The position numbers and the translations under genes were made by a program. A stretch of 64,000 nt of DNA. Source: UBA6770 sp965660875 (lineage in GTDB: Bacteria; Bacteroidota; Bacteroidia; Flavobacteriales_G; Salibacteraceae). Where the stretch lies: contig CBFIBQ010000001.1 in NCBI GenBank assembly GCA_965660875.1, positions 169,897-233,896 on the forward strand. Direction: 5' to 3'. Positions 52,054 to 59,994 of the stretch are shown in pieces (the first letter of the stretch is position 1; every line of letters begins with the position of its first letter). The notes under the pieces are model-generated. The model searched no databases and was not told the origin of the DNA. It saw only the letters and a program-made list of their open reading frames with translations.

Positions 52054-52812
52054 TTGCAGTTGACTCTCACGATTTTTTTTTCAGATAAATGGGTCAGCTT
52101 CAGTGTTTATTCTAATTTAAGTGACTCGTTTCTTAGCCATCATGAAGTTTCTTTAGCCAATGAAAAGAGTTTAGCTTCCAGTTGCGATACATTTTGGAAA
52201 GGTCAACCCTATAAAAACATAGACTTTCAAGAAGTTCGAGTTTGTTTTGTTTCACACAACTGCTCTTTCTATCCCGTTCAGTTTGATAACGCCGAAATAG
52301 AATCACTTTTTTCTTTCGAACATGGGCTTGATAAAACAGCATGTATTGATTTAAGAATAAAAAGTAACCCAAACATAAAAGTAGCCACCATTCTGCCCAA
52401 AGAAGGTTTGGATTGGGTCTTAAAACAATTCAAGACCGCGGAGGTATTCGACAGTAGGGAGCTACTATTAACCCAGCTGAATAACCAGACCAATGAAAAC
52501 GCCCTCTATATTCAGGTACATGAACAATGTTTTGAACTTGGAATCCAACAACACGGGAAACTGGTATTTCAAAATATTTTTGACTTTGCCACTGCAGAAG
52601 ATATCGTCTATTACACGACCTATACTTTAGAGCAACTCAAACTAAAAAGAGAACAAATTTACTGCTCAATGTATGGCAAAATTGAAGACCCGTCGTTTGA
52701 TGTGGATCTTATACAGCGATTTCTACCATTCAGTGCAGACTACTTTCGCGAACAGCAAGAAATCAATAAGATAGTCCCACAAATACCTTTATTAATGCTC
52801 AAATGCATATAA
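52054..52812 (+). CDS. DUF3822 family protein
   Basis: About 252 residues with an actin/PilM-like layout: an N-terminal strand pattern LTIFFSDKWVSFSVY, a middle with ENALYIQVHEQCFELGIQ, and a final region LYCSMYGKIED-type phosphate loop (seen as IYCSMYGKIED). I recognise DUF3822, which in Bacteroidota regularly precedes rsmD and coaD as here. The start is uncertain: no ATG is available and TTG at 52054 is used; the frame is open for about 20 more codons upstream. It overlaps rsmD by 10 nt. Confidence 0.8.
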   Translation: MQLTLTIFFSDKWVSFSVYSNLSDSFLSHHEVSLANEKSLASSCDTFWKGQPYKNIDFQEVRVCFVSHNCSFYPVQFDNAEIESLFSFEHGLDKTACIDLRIKSNPNIKVATILPKEGLDWVLKQFKTAEVFDSRELLLTQLNNQTNENALYIQVHEQCFELGIQQHGKLVFQNIFDFATAEDIVYYTTYTLEQLKLKREQIYCSMYGKIEDPSFDVDLIQRFLPFSADYFREQQEINKIVPQIPLLMLKCI

Positions 52813-53345
52813 TCAAAGGAATATATAAAGGTAGAAACCTTGTTGCGCCCAAGAATATTCCAACAAGACCCACAACCAGTTTTGCCAAAGAAGGACTTTT
52901 TAATATCCTGGAGCACCGACTCGATATTTCTGGACTAAGAATAATGGACTTATTTAGCGGCACGGGAAGTATCAGTTTTGAATTTGCTAGTAGAGGTGCA
53001 GATTATGTGTTGTCCGTTGAACAGAATAGAGTGTGTGCGTCATTTATAATCAAAACTGCGCTCAATTTAGAAGCAAATGTTCGTGTTTCCAAACAAAATG
53101 TATTTAAGTTTCTACTGAAAGAAAACACAGAACCTTTCGATATTATTTTCGCAGACCCTCCTTATCAATCCGATAAATTAAAGAATATTCCGAATTTAAT
53201 TTTTAGTAAAAACTGGTTAGCTCCAGAAGGTTGGCTGATAGTTGAACATGGAAAAGAAAACAACTTTGAAAAGGAAAACAATTTTCAATTTTCACGAAAA
53301 TTTGGACATGTCAATTTCAGTTTTTTCTGCCGCAGTGCGGAATAA
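52803..53345 (+). CDS. rsmD: 16S rRNA (guanine(966)-N2)-methyltransferase
   Basis: A 180-residue RsmD. Near the N-terminus are GIYKGRNL and RPTTSFAKEGLFNIL. Motif I is DLFSGTGSISFEFASRGA and the catalytic motif DPPY lies in IIFADPPYQSD. It modifies G966 of 16S rRNA during 30S assembly. It is located between DUF3822 (overlapping) and coaD, a conserved order. Confidence 0.93.
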   Translation: MHIIKGIYKGRNLVAPKNIPTRPTTSFAKEGLFNILEHRLDISGLRIMDLFSGTGSISFEFASRGADYVLSVEQNRVCASFIIKTALNLEANVRVSKQNVFKFLLKENTEPFDIIFADPPYQSDKLKNIPNLIFSKNWLAPEGWLIVEHGKENNFEKENNFQFSRKFGHVNFSFFCRSAE

Positions 53346-53346
53346 A

Positions 53347-53354
53347 TAACTTTG
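53347..53354 (+). promoter_or_regulatory. -7 box TAACTTTG 4 nt before coaD ATG
   Basis: TAACTTTG, then TCCT, then ATG. It fits TAnnTTTG with the same 4-nt distance to the start as in guaA and bshC. Part of it overlaps the rsmD stop codon (TAA). Confidence 0.45.
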
Positions 53355-53358
53355 TCCT

Positions 53359-53817
53359 ATGAAAAGAGCTGTTTTTCCAGGTAGTTTCGATCCCATTACA
53401 GTTGGTCACGAAGCCATAATAAAACGTGCACTGCCGCTGTTTGATGAAATCGTTTTAGGAATTGGTGTGAACAGTACCAAAAATTATCTTTTCTCGCTAA
53501 ACGATAGAATTGCAGCTCTAAATACCTGCTTTAAAGGTATTGACAAAATAAGCGTTCAACCCTATGAAGGACTCACCATTGAATACTGTAAATCTATTGA
53601 GGCTACGCATATTTTGCGAGGATTGAGAACAGCCGCAGACTTTGATTTTGAAAGGGTAATAGCCAATATGAATCACCAAATGGCTCCAGAAATCGAAACT
53701 GTTTTTTTAATCAGTGAACCAAAGTATTCTGCAATTAGTTCAACTGTAGTTCGGGAAATCATAAAAAACAAAGGAAACGTAGCTGATTTTGTTCCGAAAA
53801 ACTTTCCGCTGCTATGA
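53359..53817 (+). CDS. coaD: phosphopantetheine adenylyltransferase
   Basis: A 152-residue CoaD. PGSFDPITVGHEAII carries the nucleotidyltransferase T/HxGH signature, with GLRTAADFDFE for pantetheine contacts and YSAISSTVVREI near the end. It makes dephospho-CoA from 4'-phosphopantetheine and ATP. The next gene (TlpA-like) starts in a 4-nt overlap. Confidence 0.96.
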   Translation: MKRAVFPGSFDPITVGHEAIIKRALPLFDEIVLGIGVNSTKNYLFSLNDRIAALNTCFKGIDKISVQPYEGLTIEYCKSIEATHILRGLRTAADFDFERVIANMNHQMAPEIETVFLISEPKYSAISSTVVREIIKNKGNVADFVPKNFPLL

Positions 53818-55238
53818 GGTTAGTCTCTCTTTTTCTCATGTGCTTATTGGGAATAAGCGCATATGGTGAGACCATTTCTGGGTTCGCAAAAGACTATGCG
53901 AATACGTCCATAAAACTCATTTTCTATACCGATCAATTTAGCCGCCTCCCCATATTTGTTAGTGAACAGCAGATTGATGAAAATGGAGCATTTAAATTTA
54001 CCTATGAATTGTCGCAAACCAGACTAGTTGCTCTAAAAATAAAAGATTACAGAAGCAATTTTTACGTAACTCCTAATGCCGATTACAAGGTTGAATTAAG
54101 TGCTTTTGACGAGCTTTCTGCTCCACCACTAAGCAAAGACAAATATTTACCCGCTAGGATTTTACAGCAGGACAATCAGGAAATCAACAGGGCAATTGGG
54201 CTATTGAATGTAAAACTAGACTCCTTTGAACAAAAACACTATTTGGCCTTTTTACAGAAAAAAGCAAAGCCCTATGTTACTGACTTTATATCGGAATTAA
54301 AATTGCACGAATTGTACGATTCCAATGCATTCTACACCCAATACGTAGATGCTTTGTCTGGATCCTTAATGTATAAAGCCCAGTTTCCGAACAAAGAAAT
54401 ATATGAGCAGAGCATCCGAAACCGAGTCAACTACCAAAATATAGCCTTTGTTAACTTGCTTGATGATTTTTACAACAAGTGGATGAACCGATACAATTTA
54501 ACTGAACAAAACATTCCTTTAAAAAACTCAATTTCTAGCTCAAATTTAGATTCTGTTCATTTACTCTTAAAGACCAATGACTTTCTTAAAAATGATACCA
54601 TCAGAGAGATTATCATGGTTAAAGAACTGTTTCGTTTGGCAGTAAACGACAACTCAACCAATCCTCTTGCTGTAGATAAACTACTTTCAGAATTGAGCGA
54701 CAAGGCCATTACAAAAGAAAATAAAGCAATCGCTAGTTATTATTTAGGTCGACTAAGGAAGTTAGGAATAGGAGCTTTGGCTCCAGATTTTGAGCTAATG
54801 AACCTGGTAAACTCAACTGTTAAATTGTCCGACTATCGAGGTAAGTATGTTTACTTGGATTTTTGGGCAACATGGTGCAAGCCCTGCCTTAAATCCATGC
54901 AAGTGATGCGTCAGCTTTATCCTAAATATAGAGAACACGTTGAGTTTATTAGTATTAACATTGACGATAGGAAAAGACGCTTTGAGCGGTACCTAGAGTC
55001 TAATACCTATCCATGGACCATTTTATATGCGGGTAGTGATGAAAAAATAAAAAATGACTATGATGTAGTCTTAATTCCACTTTACTACCTAATTGATCCA
55101 AACGGAAAGCTCATCCAATCCCCAGCCTTTAGCCCTGGCGGAGGAATAGAGCGTACCTTTAAGCAATTGTTCGAGTCCAACGCCAAAGAAGAAATCAAAA
55201 TTTGGGACTGGAATTTTGACCCCAAAAACAAAGAGTAA
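53814..55238 (+). CDS. TlpA-family thiol-disulfide oxidoreductase
   Basis: A 474-residue protein. A signal peptide (1-18) is followed by an N-terminal DUF4369-like beta domain (about 20-120) and a helical middle. The AhpC/TSA-Trx domain starts near 330 (IGALAPDFELMNLVNS) with W354-C-K-P-C (C355 and C358). It is a typical Bacteroidota envelope redox protein. It starts within coaD (ATGA-type overlap), so it is translated with it. Confidence 0.88.
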   Translation: MRLVSLFLMCLLGISAYGETISGFAKDYANTSIKLIFYTDQFSRLPIFVSEQQIDENGAFKFTYELSQTRLVALKIKDYRSNFYVTPNADYKVELSAFDELSAPPLSKDKYLPARILQQDNQEINRAIGLLNVKLDSFEQKHYLAFLQKKAKPYVTDFISELKLHELYDSNAFYTQYVDALSGSLMYKAQFPNKEIYEQSIRNRVNYQNIAFVNLLDDFYNKWMNRYNLTEQNIPLKNSISSSNLDSVHLLLKTNDFLKNDTIREIIMVKELFRLAVNDNSTNPLAVDKLLSELSDKAITKENKAIASYYLGRLRKLGIGALAPDFELMNLVNSTVKLSDYRGKYVYLDFWATWCKPCLKSMQVMRQLYPKYREHVEFISINIDDRKRRFERYLESNTYPWTILYAGSDEKIKNDYDVVLIPLYYLIDPNGKLIQSPAFSPGGGIERTFKQLFESNAKEEIKIWDWNFDPKNKE

Positions 55239-55312
55239 GAATCTGTATTTAACAAGTTACCAGCTCGTTGAAATTTATATTTTTGACATGACCTAAAAAA
55301 GGTACTTGCACT

Positions 55313-58300
55313 ATGCTTTCAAAGCTTCTCCAAAATACACTCCTACTCTCGTTAATCGTTCTTTTTAGCAGTACGGTTTTTATTACCAAGCAACCTGTTG
55401 GTGTAGAGGAAGGAAAACTGGATGTTGCAGGGCGTATACGAAACGAGAATAAAAAAAACCTAGACAGTGCAAGAATACTTGTAAAAGATAGCTCTGGTAG
55501 AAAGGTATTACATGAATACTATACCGATTCAAAAGGTAAGTTTAGGTTTGGACTGGATTACAACCAAAAAGTTCGGGTATACTTTCAGAAAGAAGGTTAT
55601 GTTGAAATGTTTGCCTCTTTTGATACAAAAGTTCCAAGTACAAAAACATACAAAACTCTTTACTATGAGGCAGCAATTGCGCTGCTGAGCGACTCCGCTG
55701 CATTTAACAAACAAGCGGCTAAAGTTGAGCCATTTTTAAAAGTGGCTTATAACTCAGGATACGAGATTTTCATTGAGGATATCGATCATACCTTCGCTTT
55801 CTTAGATCAAGTAACGGAGCCAAATATTGGTAAACTAAAATTGACAGGAGCAGTGGTAGACTCTACCTCTGATTCTCTGGACTTTAAAATTGAAGTGTTA
55901 GATTCTCTCGGTCGACTGCTTTCGGAAACCAAAACGGATGCAGAAGGAAACTACAGCATTGAGGTTCCATTAATGAATAAAACCAAGCTTTCACTTTTAA
56001 GTGAAAACCACCACCCTTCATTTACCACAGTAGAAGGTTTTGTTCCGGAAGGCAATAAGGAAGATTTCTTTTCTATGAAACACGACTTTATAGCCATTCC
56101 TAAAACTGAAAAAATTTCCAGTGCTGTAACTGAAATCCCTCAAGATAAAATCATTTACAGCGATTCAAGCAAACAATTTGGTGAAGTTGATGCAGTGAGA
56201 GAGGAATTCGAATACGCTGTTGAGGTGACTAAGAGAAGGTTGGTCCTTACAGGTATTGTAAGAAATGAAAACGGAGATACCATCAGTCCATTAAACGTTG
56301 AAGTACTTGATGGAGACGCGCTTTACAATGAATACGAAGTCAAAAAAACACAATACAAAGCTGAATTGCCTTACCAGTCAATTGTTCGAGTTAACTTCAA
56401 AGCCAAAGGCTACCATCCAGTATTTGTAAGCCTGAATACCAACATGGATTTTAATCAGATGGACAGTATAAAACAGTTTGATGTTCCAGTCAGTTTAACT
56501 TCAAAAGACAATACGGATATCAACCCAGACGCCTTTGATTTGCCCGCGAAAAAATTCTACTACGATAACGATAATGGAACATTTAAGCCGGACACTGCAG
56601 CGCTTTCCGAGTTTGAAGATAAATTAAAATCTGATGATGGCTTAATAGTTGATACTGCAGTTTCTACTGGTTTCTTGAATTTGGAAGCACGGGTATTTGA
56701 CCCAGCAACTAACGATAAAATTGAGGAAGGAAGGGTTCGAATTTTAAATGAAAATAAAGCAGTGGTTTCCTCCATTACTACGGACAAAAAAGGAAGATTC
56801 TCTGCACAGTTAGGATTGAACAAAATATATTATCTCGAGTTCGAAAAAGATAATTACTACCCCACTACTGTTAAATTCAACACACAAGTACCTGAAGGAA
56901 AAGAAAATACGGATATCACTCAAGGTGGGTTAAGAGCACCAATTGTGCATAAAGAAAATGAAATATTTGGAAAACCCATTCCACCTAGCCTCATTGAAGA
57001 TAGAGAAGTAACGGCATATTATTTCAGTGAAGAGGACGATTTGTTTATTGAAGACATGACCGTATATGAAGCTTTTATGGAAGATGTTCGAAACTATGTG
57101 CCACCAACACCTGACGTTCCTAAGCCACCCAAAGATACCGTCGACAAACCCGTACTTGTAACGAATGTAGATATAAACGGCCTTGTGCTTAACGCTGCAA
57201 AGATTCCATTAGATGGATTAAGCATGGACTTTTTTGATGACGGTAAAAAGATAGAAAGTATAAAGACTGATGAACAAGGAAAGTTTGCGGTGACCTTGCC
57301 TCTAAATAAAAACCTAACGGCAGAATTGAGTAAAAAGGATTACCATACCGAAACCATTGAAATCAACACTAAGGCCGAGGAAACTGAGAGTTTAAAAAAC
57401 AAAACAATAGCTATCGACCCCATCACCATGTATGCTGAAGACAATTTAAATGCTAACCCAGCAGCTTTTGCACTGAAAAGCAAACGCTACGTTTTAAACA
57501 CTTCTAGTGGTAACTTTGATGTAGATGAGAAGGTAGAATCCTCATTTAAAAAAGCACTTGCCGTTGTGCCAGATAACCAAAAAGTATTGGTAGAAGGAAA
57601 AACAGAAGACGCAAAAGGAAAGTCCGTTCCAAATGCATTAATCATGGTGTATGAAGGAGCATCACTAATCGATTCTGTTCGGTCTGATAATAGAGGTAAT
57701 TACGAGTTATTGCTGCCCTACCAAAAGGACTATCGCGTAGTTATGGAAGACAAAAACTTTTACCGTTCTTATGCAGCAGTAAGCACAAAAACTAAAGTGA
57801 ACAATGAACGTTTAGTAGACAAAAAAATTAAAGGGTTGGATCTTGTTATAGTGAACAGAAAAGAAGCCAAAGTCAACCCAATGGCATTTCTTAAACCATT
57901 TGCCCGTGTAAAATTTGATGCAGATAAGGACGAGTTTGTGGAAGTAGACGCCGTACAAACTGAGTTCTTAGCTAATTTATTTATCGAGCCTAAAACCAAA
58001 GAGGAAGAGCCTGAGGAAGAGGAAGAGAGCAAGAACAACAAAGACATTCAGTTGGTTGTTGAAAAAATTGACGCTAAGCAAAATATAGCCGAAAGGGTCT
58101 CTAATGAAAATCAAGCACCGGCAACTACAACTGCAGGAATTGAGCGACAAAAGCAACAAAAGACAAATAGAAACCTAGCCGCTAAGAGTAAAATTATGGG
58201 CGACTTCCATAACATGATGCAAGGTGTTCGAGTTCAAAAAGCTAGAAGCATGCGTGATGTGAATTTGGATATGGAGCGTATCTTAAATACTGGATACACG

Positions 58301-58672
58301 GTAGCTAAACCACCCGAGCAAAAAGTTAACGAAAACATGGTAAAAGCACTAGAAACCAGACAAATGCTGAACCAAGTGGTTGCTGAAGCTTTGGGTTTCA
58401 AAAGAACTAATATTCCGCCAGTATCTACAGACAGTATATTTGACATTAACCATACCTACCGAATGAAACATGTTGATGAAGGTTTTGGAGTGTATAAAGT
58501 AAAAAGAGATTGGGTATATCAAAACAGAAAAGTCGTTGAGTATGTGCGAGAACAAAGCTGGTGGATTTTCTATTTCCATTATAAAAACGGAAAGCGCATT
58601 GATGATGATGTGTACGAGCGTGAATTGGAAGCACTAAAAGCGGGCAAAAAGCGAATGATTGCTCAAAAATAA
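55313..58672 (+). CDS. 1119-residue exported repeat protein (carboxypeptidase-regulatory-like domains)
   Basis: A signal or anchor helix (about 8-26) is followed by at least six Ig-like units. They share a pattern: G-x-V-R/L-N-E/D-x-x-G-x-x-[IL]-x-x-[AP]-x-[VI]-x-[VI]-x-[DE], a -D-x-x-G-x-[FY]- turn, and [LV]-Y-x-K/Y-x-[VL]-x-V-x-F-x-K-x-[GN]-Y-x-[PT] (units near 30, 175, 315, 450, 620 and 750). Between units come NP-x-A-F-x-L-x-x-K-x-[FY] joints. The C-terminus has a Glu-rich segment (TKEEEPEEEEESKNN), then a helical region and YRMKHVDEGFGVYKVKRDWVYQN. Function unknown; it may be a cell-envelope structural protein. Confidence 0.7.
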   Translation: MLSKLLQNTLLLSLIVLFSSTVFITKQPVGVEEGKLDVAGRIRNENKKNLDSARILVKDSSGRKVLHEYYTDSKGKFRFGLDYNQKVRVYFQKEGYVEMFASFDTKVPSTKTYKTLYYEAAIALLSDSAAFNKQAAKVEPFLKVAYNSGYEIFIEDIDHTFAFLDQVTEPNIGKLKLTGAVVDSTSDSLDFKIEVLDSLGRLLSETKTDAEGNYSIEVPLMNKTKLSLLSENHHPSFTTVEGFVPEGNKEDFFSMKHDFIAIPKTEKISSAVTEIPQDKIIYSDSSKQFGEVDAVREEFEYAVEVTKRRLVLTGIVRNENGDTISPLNVEVLDGDALYNEYEVKKTQYKAELPYQSIVRVNFKAKGYHPVFVSLNTNMDFNQMDSIKQFDVPVSLTSKDNTDINPDAFDLPAKKFYYDNDNGTFKPDTAALSEFEDKLKSDDGLIVDTAVSTGFLNLEARVFDPATNDKIEEGRVRILNENKAVVSSITTDKKGRFSAQLGLNKIYYLEFEKDNYYPTTVKFNTQVPEGKENTDITQGGLRAPIVHKENEIFGKPIPPSLIEDREVTAYYFSEEDDLFIEDMTVYEAFMEDVRNYVPPTPDVPKPPKDTVDKPVLVTNVDINGLVLNAAKIPLDGLSMDFFDDGKKIESIKTDEQGKFAVTLPLNKNLTAELSKKDYHTETIEINTKAEETESLKNKTIAIDPITMYAEDNLNANPAAFALKSKRYVLNTSSGNFDVDEKVESSFKKALAVVPDNQKVLVEGKTEDAKGKSVPNALIMVYEGASLIDSVRSDNRGNYELLLPYQKDYRVVMEDKNFYRSYAAVSTKTKVNNERLVDKKIKGLDLVIVNRKEAKVNPMAFLKPFARVKFDADKDEFVEVDAVQTEFLANLFIEPKTKEEEPEEEEESKNNKDIQLVVEKIDAKQNIAERVSNENQAPATTTAGIERQKQQKTNRNLAAKSKIMGDFHNMMQGVRVQKARSMRDVNLDMERILNTGYTVAKPPEQKVNENMVKALETRQMLNQVVAEALGFKRTNIPPVSTDSIFDINHTYRMKHVDEGFGVYKVKRDWVYQNRKVVEYVREQSWWIFYFHYKNGKRIDDDVYERELEALKAGKKRMIAQK

Positions 58673-58681
58673 TGCACCAGT

Positions 58682-59284
58682 TTGTCGCAACAAACTCCCC
58701 ATAACTTCTGGAACAGCTTAAAAATAGAGCAAGATAAATCCCTACTTGCAGATGCATTCTATTATTCCACTTTTGGTGTAGAATCCATAACACGTTTTAA
58801 TTCTGGTTCGGCTCGCGATATGGAGTTTCAGCGCATGGATATTGACGTTCAACTGAATGCTTGGGGCAGACATGCAAATGTTTCTGAAAAGTTTCGTGAT
58901 CACGATTTTAACGACTTGTACCTAGAATTGTACAGCATGTACCCAAATGTTCCAGGGTGGATGGAGCAAAGCGAAGCTACACACCTCGCCTATTTTTTCC
59001 CAAAGCGTATGATATGGCTAAACAAAAAAGAACTTATTACTTGTTTTAACCAATTCATCCAACCTCAAATAAATGAAAAGTCTCTAGCACAGCTAGTCAA
59101 CAACTCGCCAAAAAAAAGTACCAAAGTCAAAGCAGCGATTAACATTAAAGGAGAAAGCTTTGACTGCTACTATATCAATGCTTTTAACAAAACCAAAGTA
59201 AAAGAATGGAATACCCTAGGCGTTAGTGTTCCATTTCACTTGTTGGATAAGCTAGATTGCAACTACAAGGTTTATCCTATTTAA
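58682..59284 (+). CDS. hypothetical protein, possibly PD-(D/E)XK-like fold
   Basis: A 200-residue soluble protein with a TTG start (no in-frame ATG). The pattern RMDIDVQLNAWGRHANVSEK (51-70), then FNDLYLELYS (76-85) and PGWMEQSEATHLAYFFPKRM (91-110), is like phage and bacterial proteins thought to have a PD-(D/E)XK nuclease fold. Here the lysine after ExE/L is a tyrosine (ELYS), so activity is doubtful. Its end overlaps the end of a convergent DNA methyltransferase by 8 nt. The resemblance is by eye only. Confidence 0.45.
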   Translation: MSQQTPHNFWNSLKIEQDKSLLADAFYYSTFGVESITRFNSGSARDMEFQRMDIDVQLNAWGRHANVSEKFRDHDFNDLYLELYSMYPNVPGWMEQSEATHLAYFFPKRMIWLNKKELITCFNQFIQPQINEKSLAQLVNNSPKKSTKVKAAINIKGESFDCYYINAFNKTKVKEWNTLGVSVPFHLLDKLDCNYKVYPI

Positions 59285-59993
59285 TTGCCTCTAAGCGCTG
59301 TTCTGCAAAGCCTATATAGGTAGGGTTTAATTCAAAACCGATATAATCACGATTAAGCATTTTTGCAGCAACTGCTGTGGTACCTGACCCCATAAAAGGG
59401 TCTAGAATTAAATCTCCTTCATTAGAGCTGATTTCAATATAGGGAACACAAACCTTTAATGGTTTTTGAGTCTTGTGTTTAGTGCGCTCCTTCCCCATGC
59501 ATATTGGCGATTGAATAAAATTGTGCATTTCATTCACGTGTTTGTGATTCCACGTCTTTGGGGTTCCTTTACTAAAATGAACCATCATTTCCATTGAATT
59601 TGCAAACATCTTTCTTGTGTAAATTGCTGGAAAAGGATTCGTTTTATGCCAATGAATTACTTTCCTGAAATTAAAACCCACTTTTTCAACCAGTCGATTG
59701 ATATACGACACAAAATCATCACCGCAAAAGAAATAACCTGCACCGCCAGGCTTAACAACTCGATAGCATTCCGCTAAAACCGCTTCGAGAAACTGCAAAT
59801 ACTCTTCCTCTGATGCGTAACCATCAAATTCAAACTCTGTAACCACATCTTTATGGTTTTTTAGAGCCGTTACGTTTTGCGCACGAAATTGGTAATACGG
59901 TGGGTCGGTGAATAACAAATCCACACTTTCATCGTCAATTTTAGCCAAACCTTGCAAGCACGACTCTAAATGAATTTTATTAATCTCTAACAT
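59277..59993 (-). CDS. DNA adenine/cytosine-N4 methyltransferase, beta class
   Basis: A 238-residue enzyme. Motif IV DPPY (30-33) comes first and motif I LDPFMGSGTTAVAAK later, the beta-class order, with RDYIGFELNPTYI ending the SAM region. A target-recognition segment lies between them (about residues 110-170). It modifies adenine N6 or cytosine N4. No restriction enzyme is clearly adjacent, though the convergent gene at 58682 is a weak candidate. It lies 1 nt after the M1 peptidase gene on the same strand. Confidence 0.9.
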   Translation of the reverse strand: MLEINKIHLESCLQGLAKIDDESVDLLFTDPPYYQFRAQNVTALKNHKDVVTEFEFDGYASEEEYLQFLEAVLAECYRVVKPGGAGYFFCGDDFVSYINRLVEKVGFNFRKVIHWHKTNPFPAIYTRKMFANSMEMMVHFSKGTPKTWNHKHVNEMHNFIQSPICMGKERTKHKTQKPLKVCVPYIEISSNEGDLILDPFMGSGTTAVAAKMLNRDYIGFELNPTYIGFAEQRLEAIK

Positions 59994-59994
59994 G

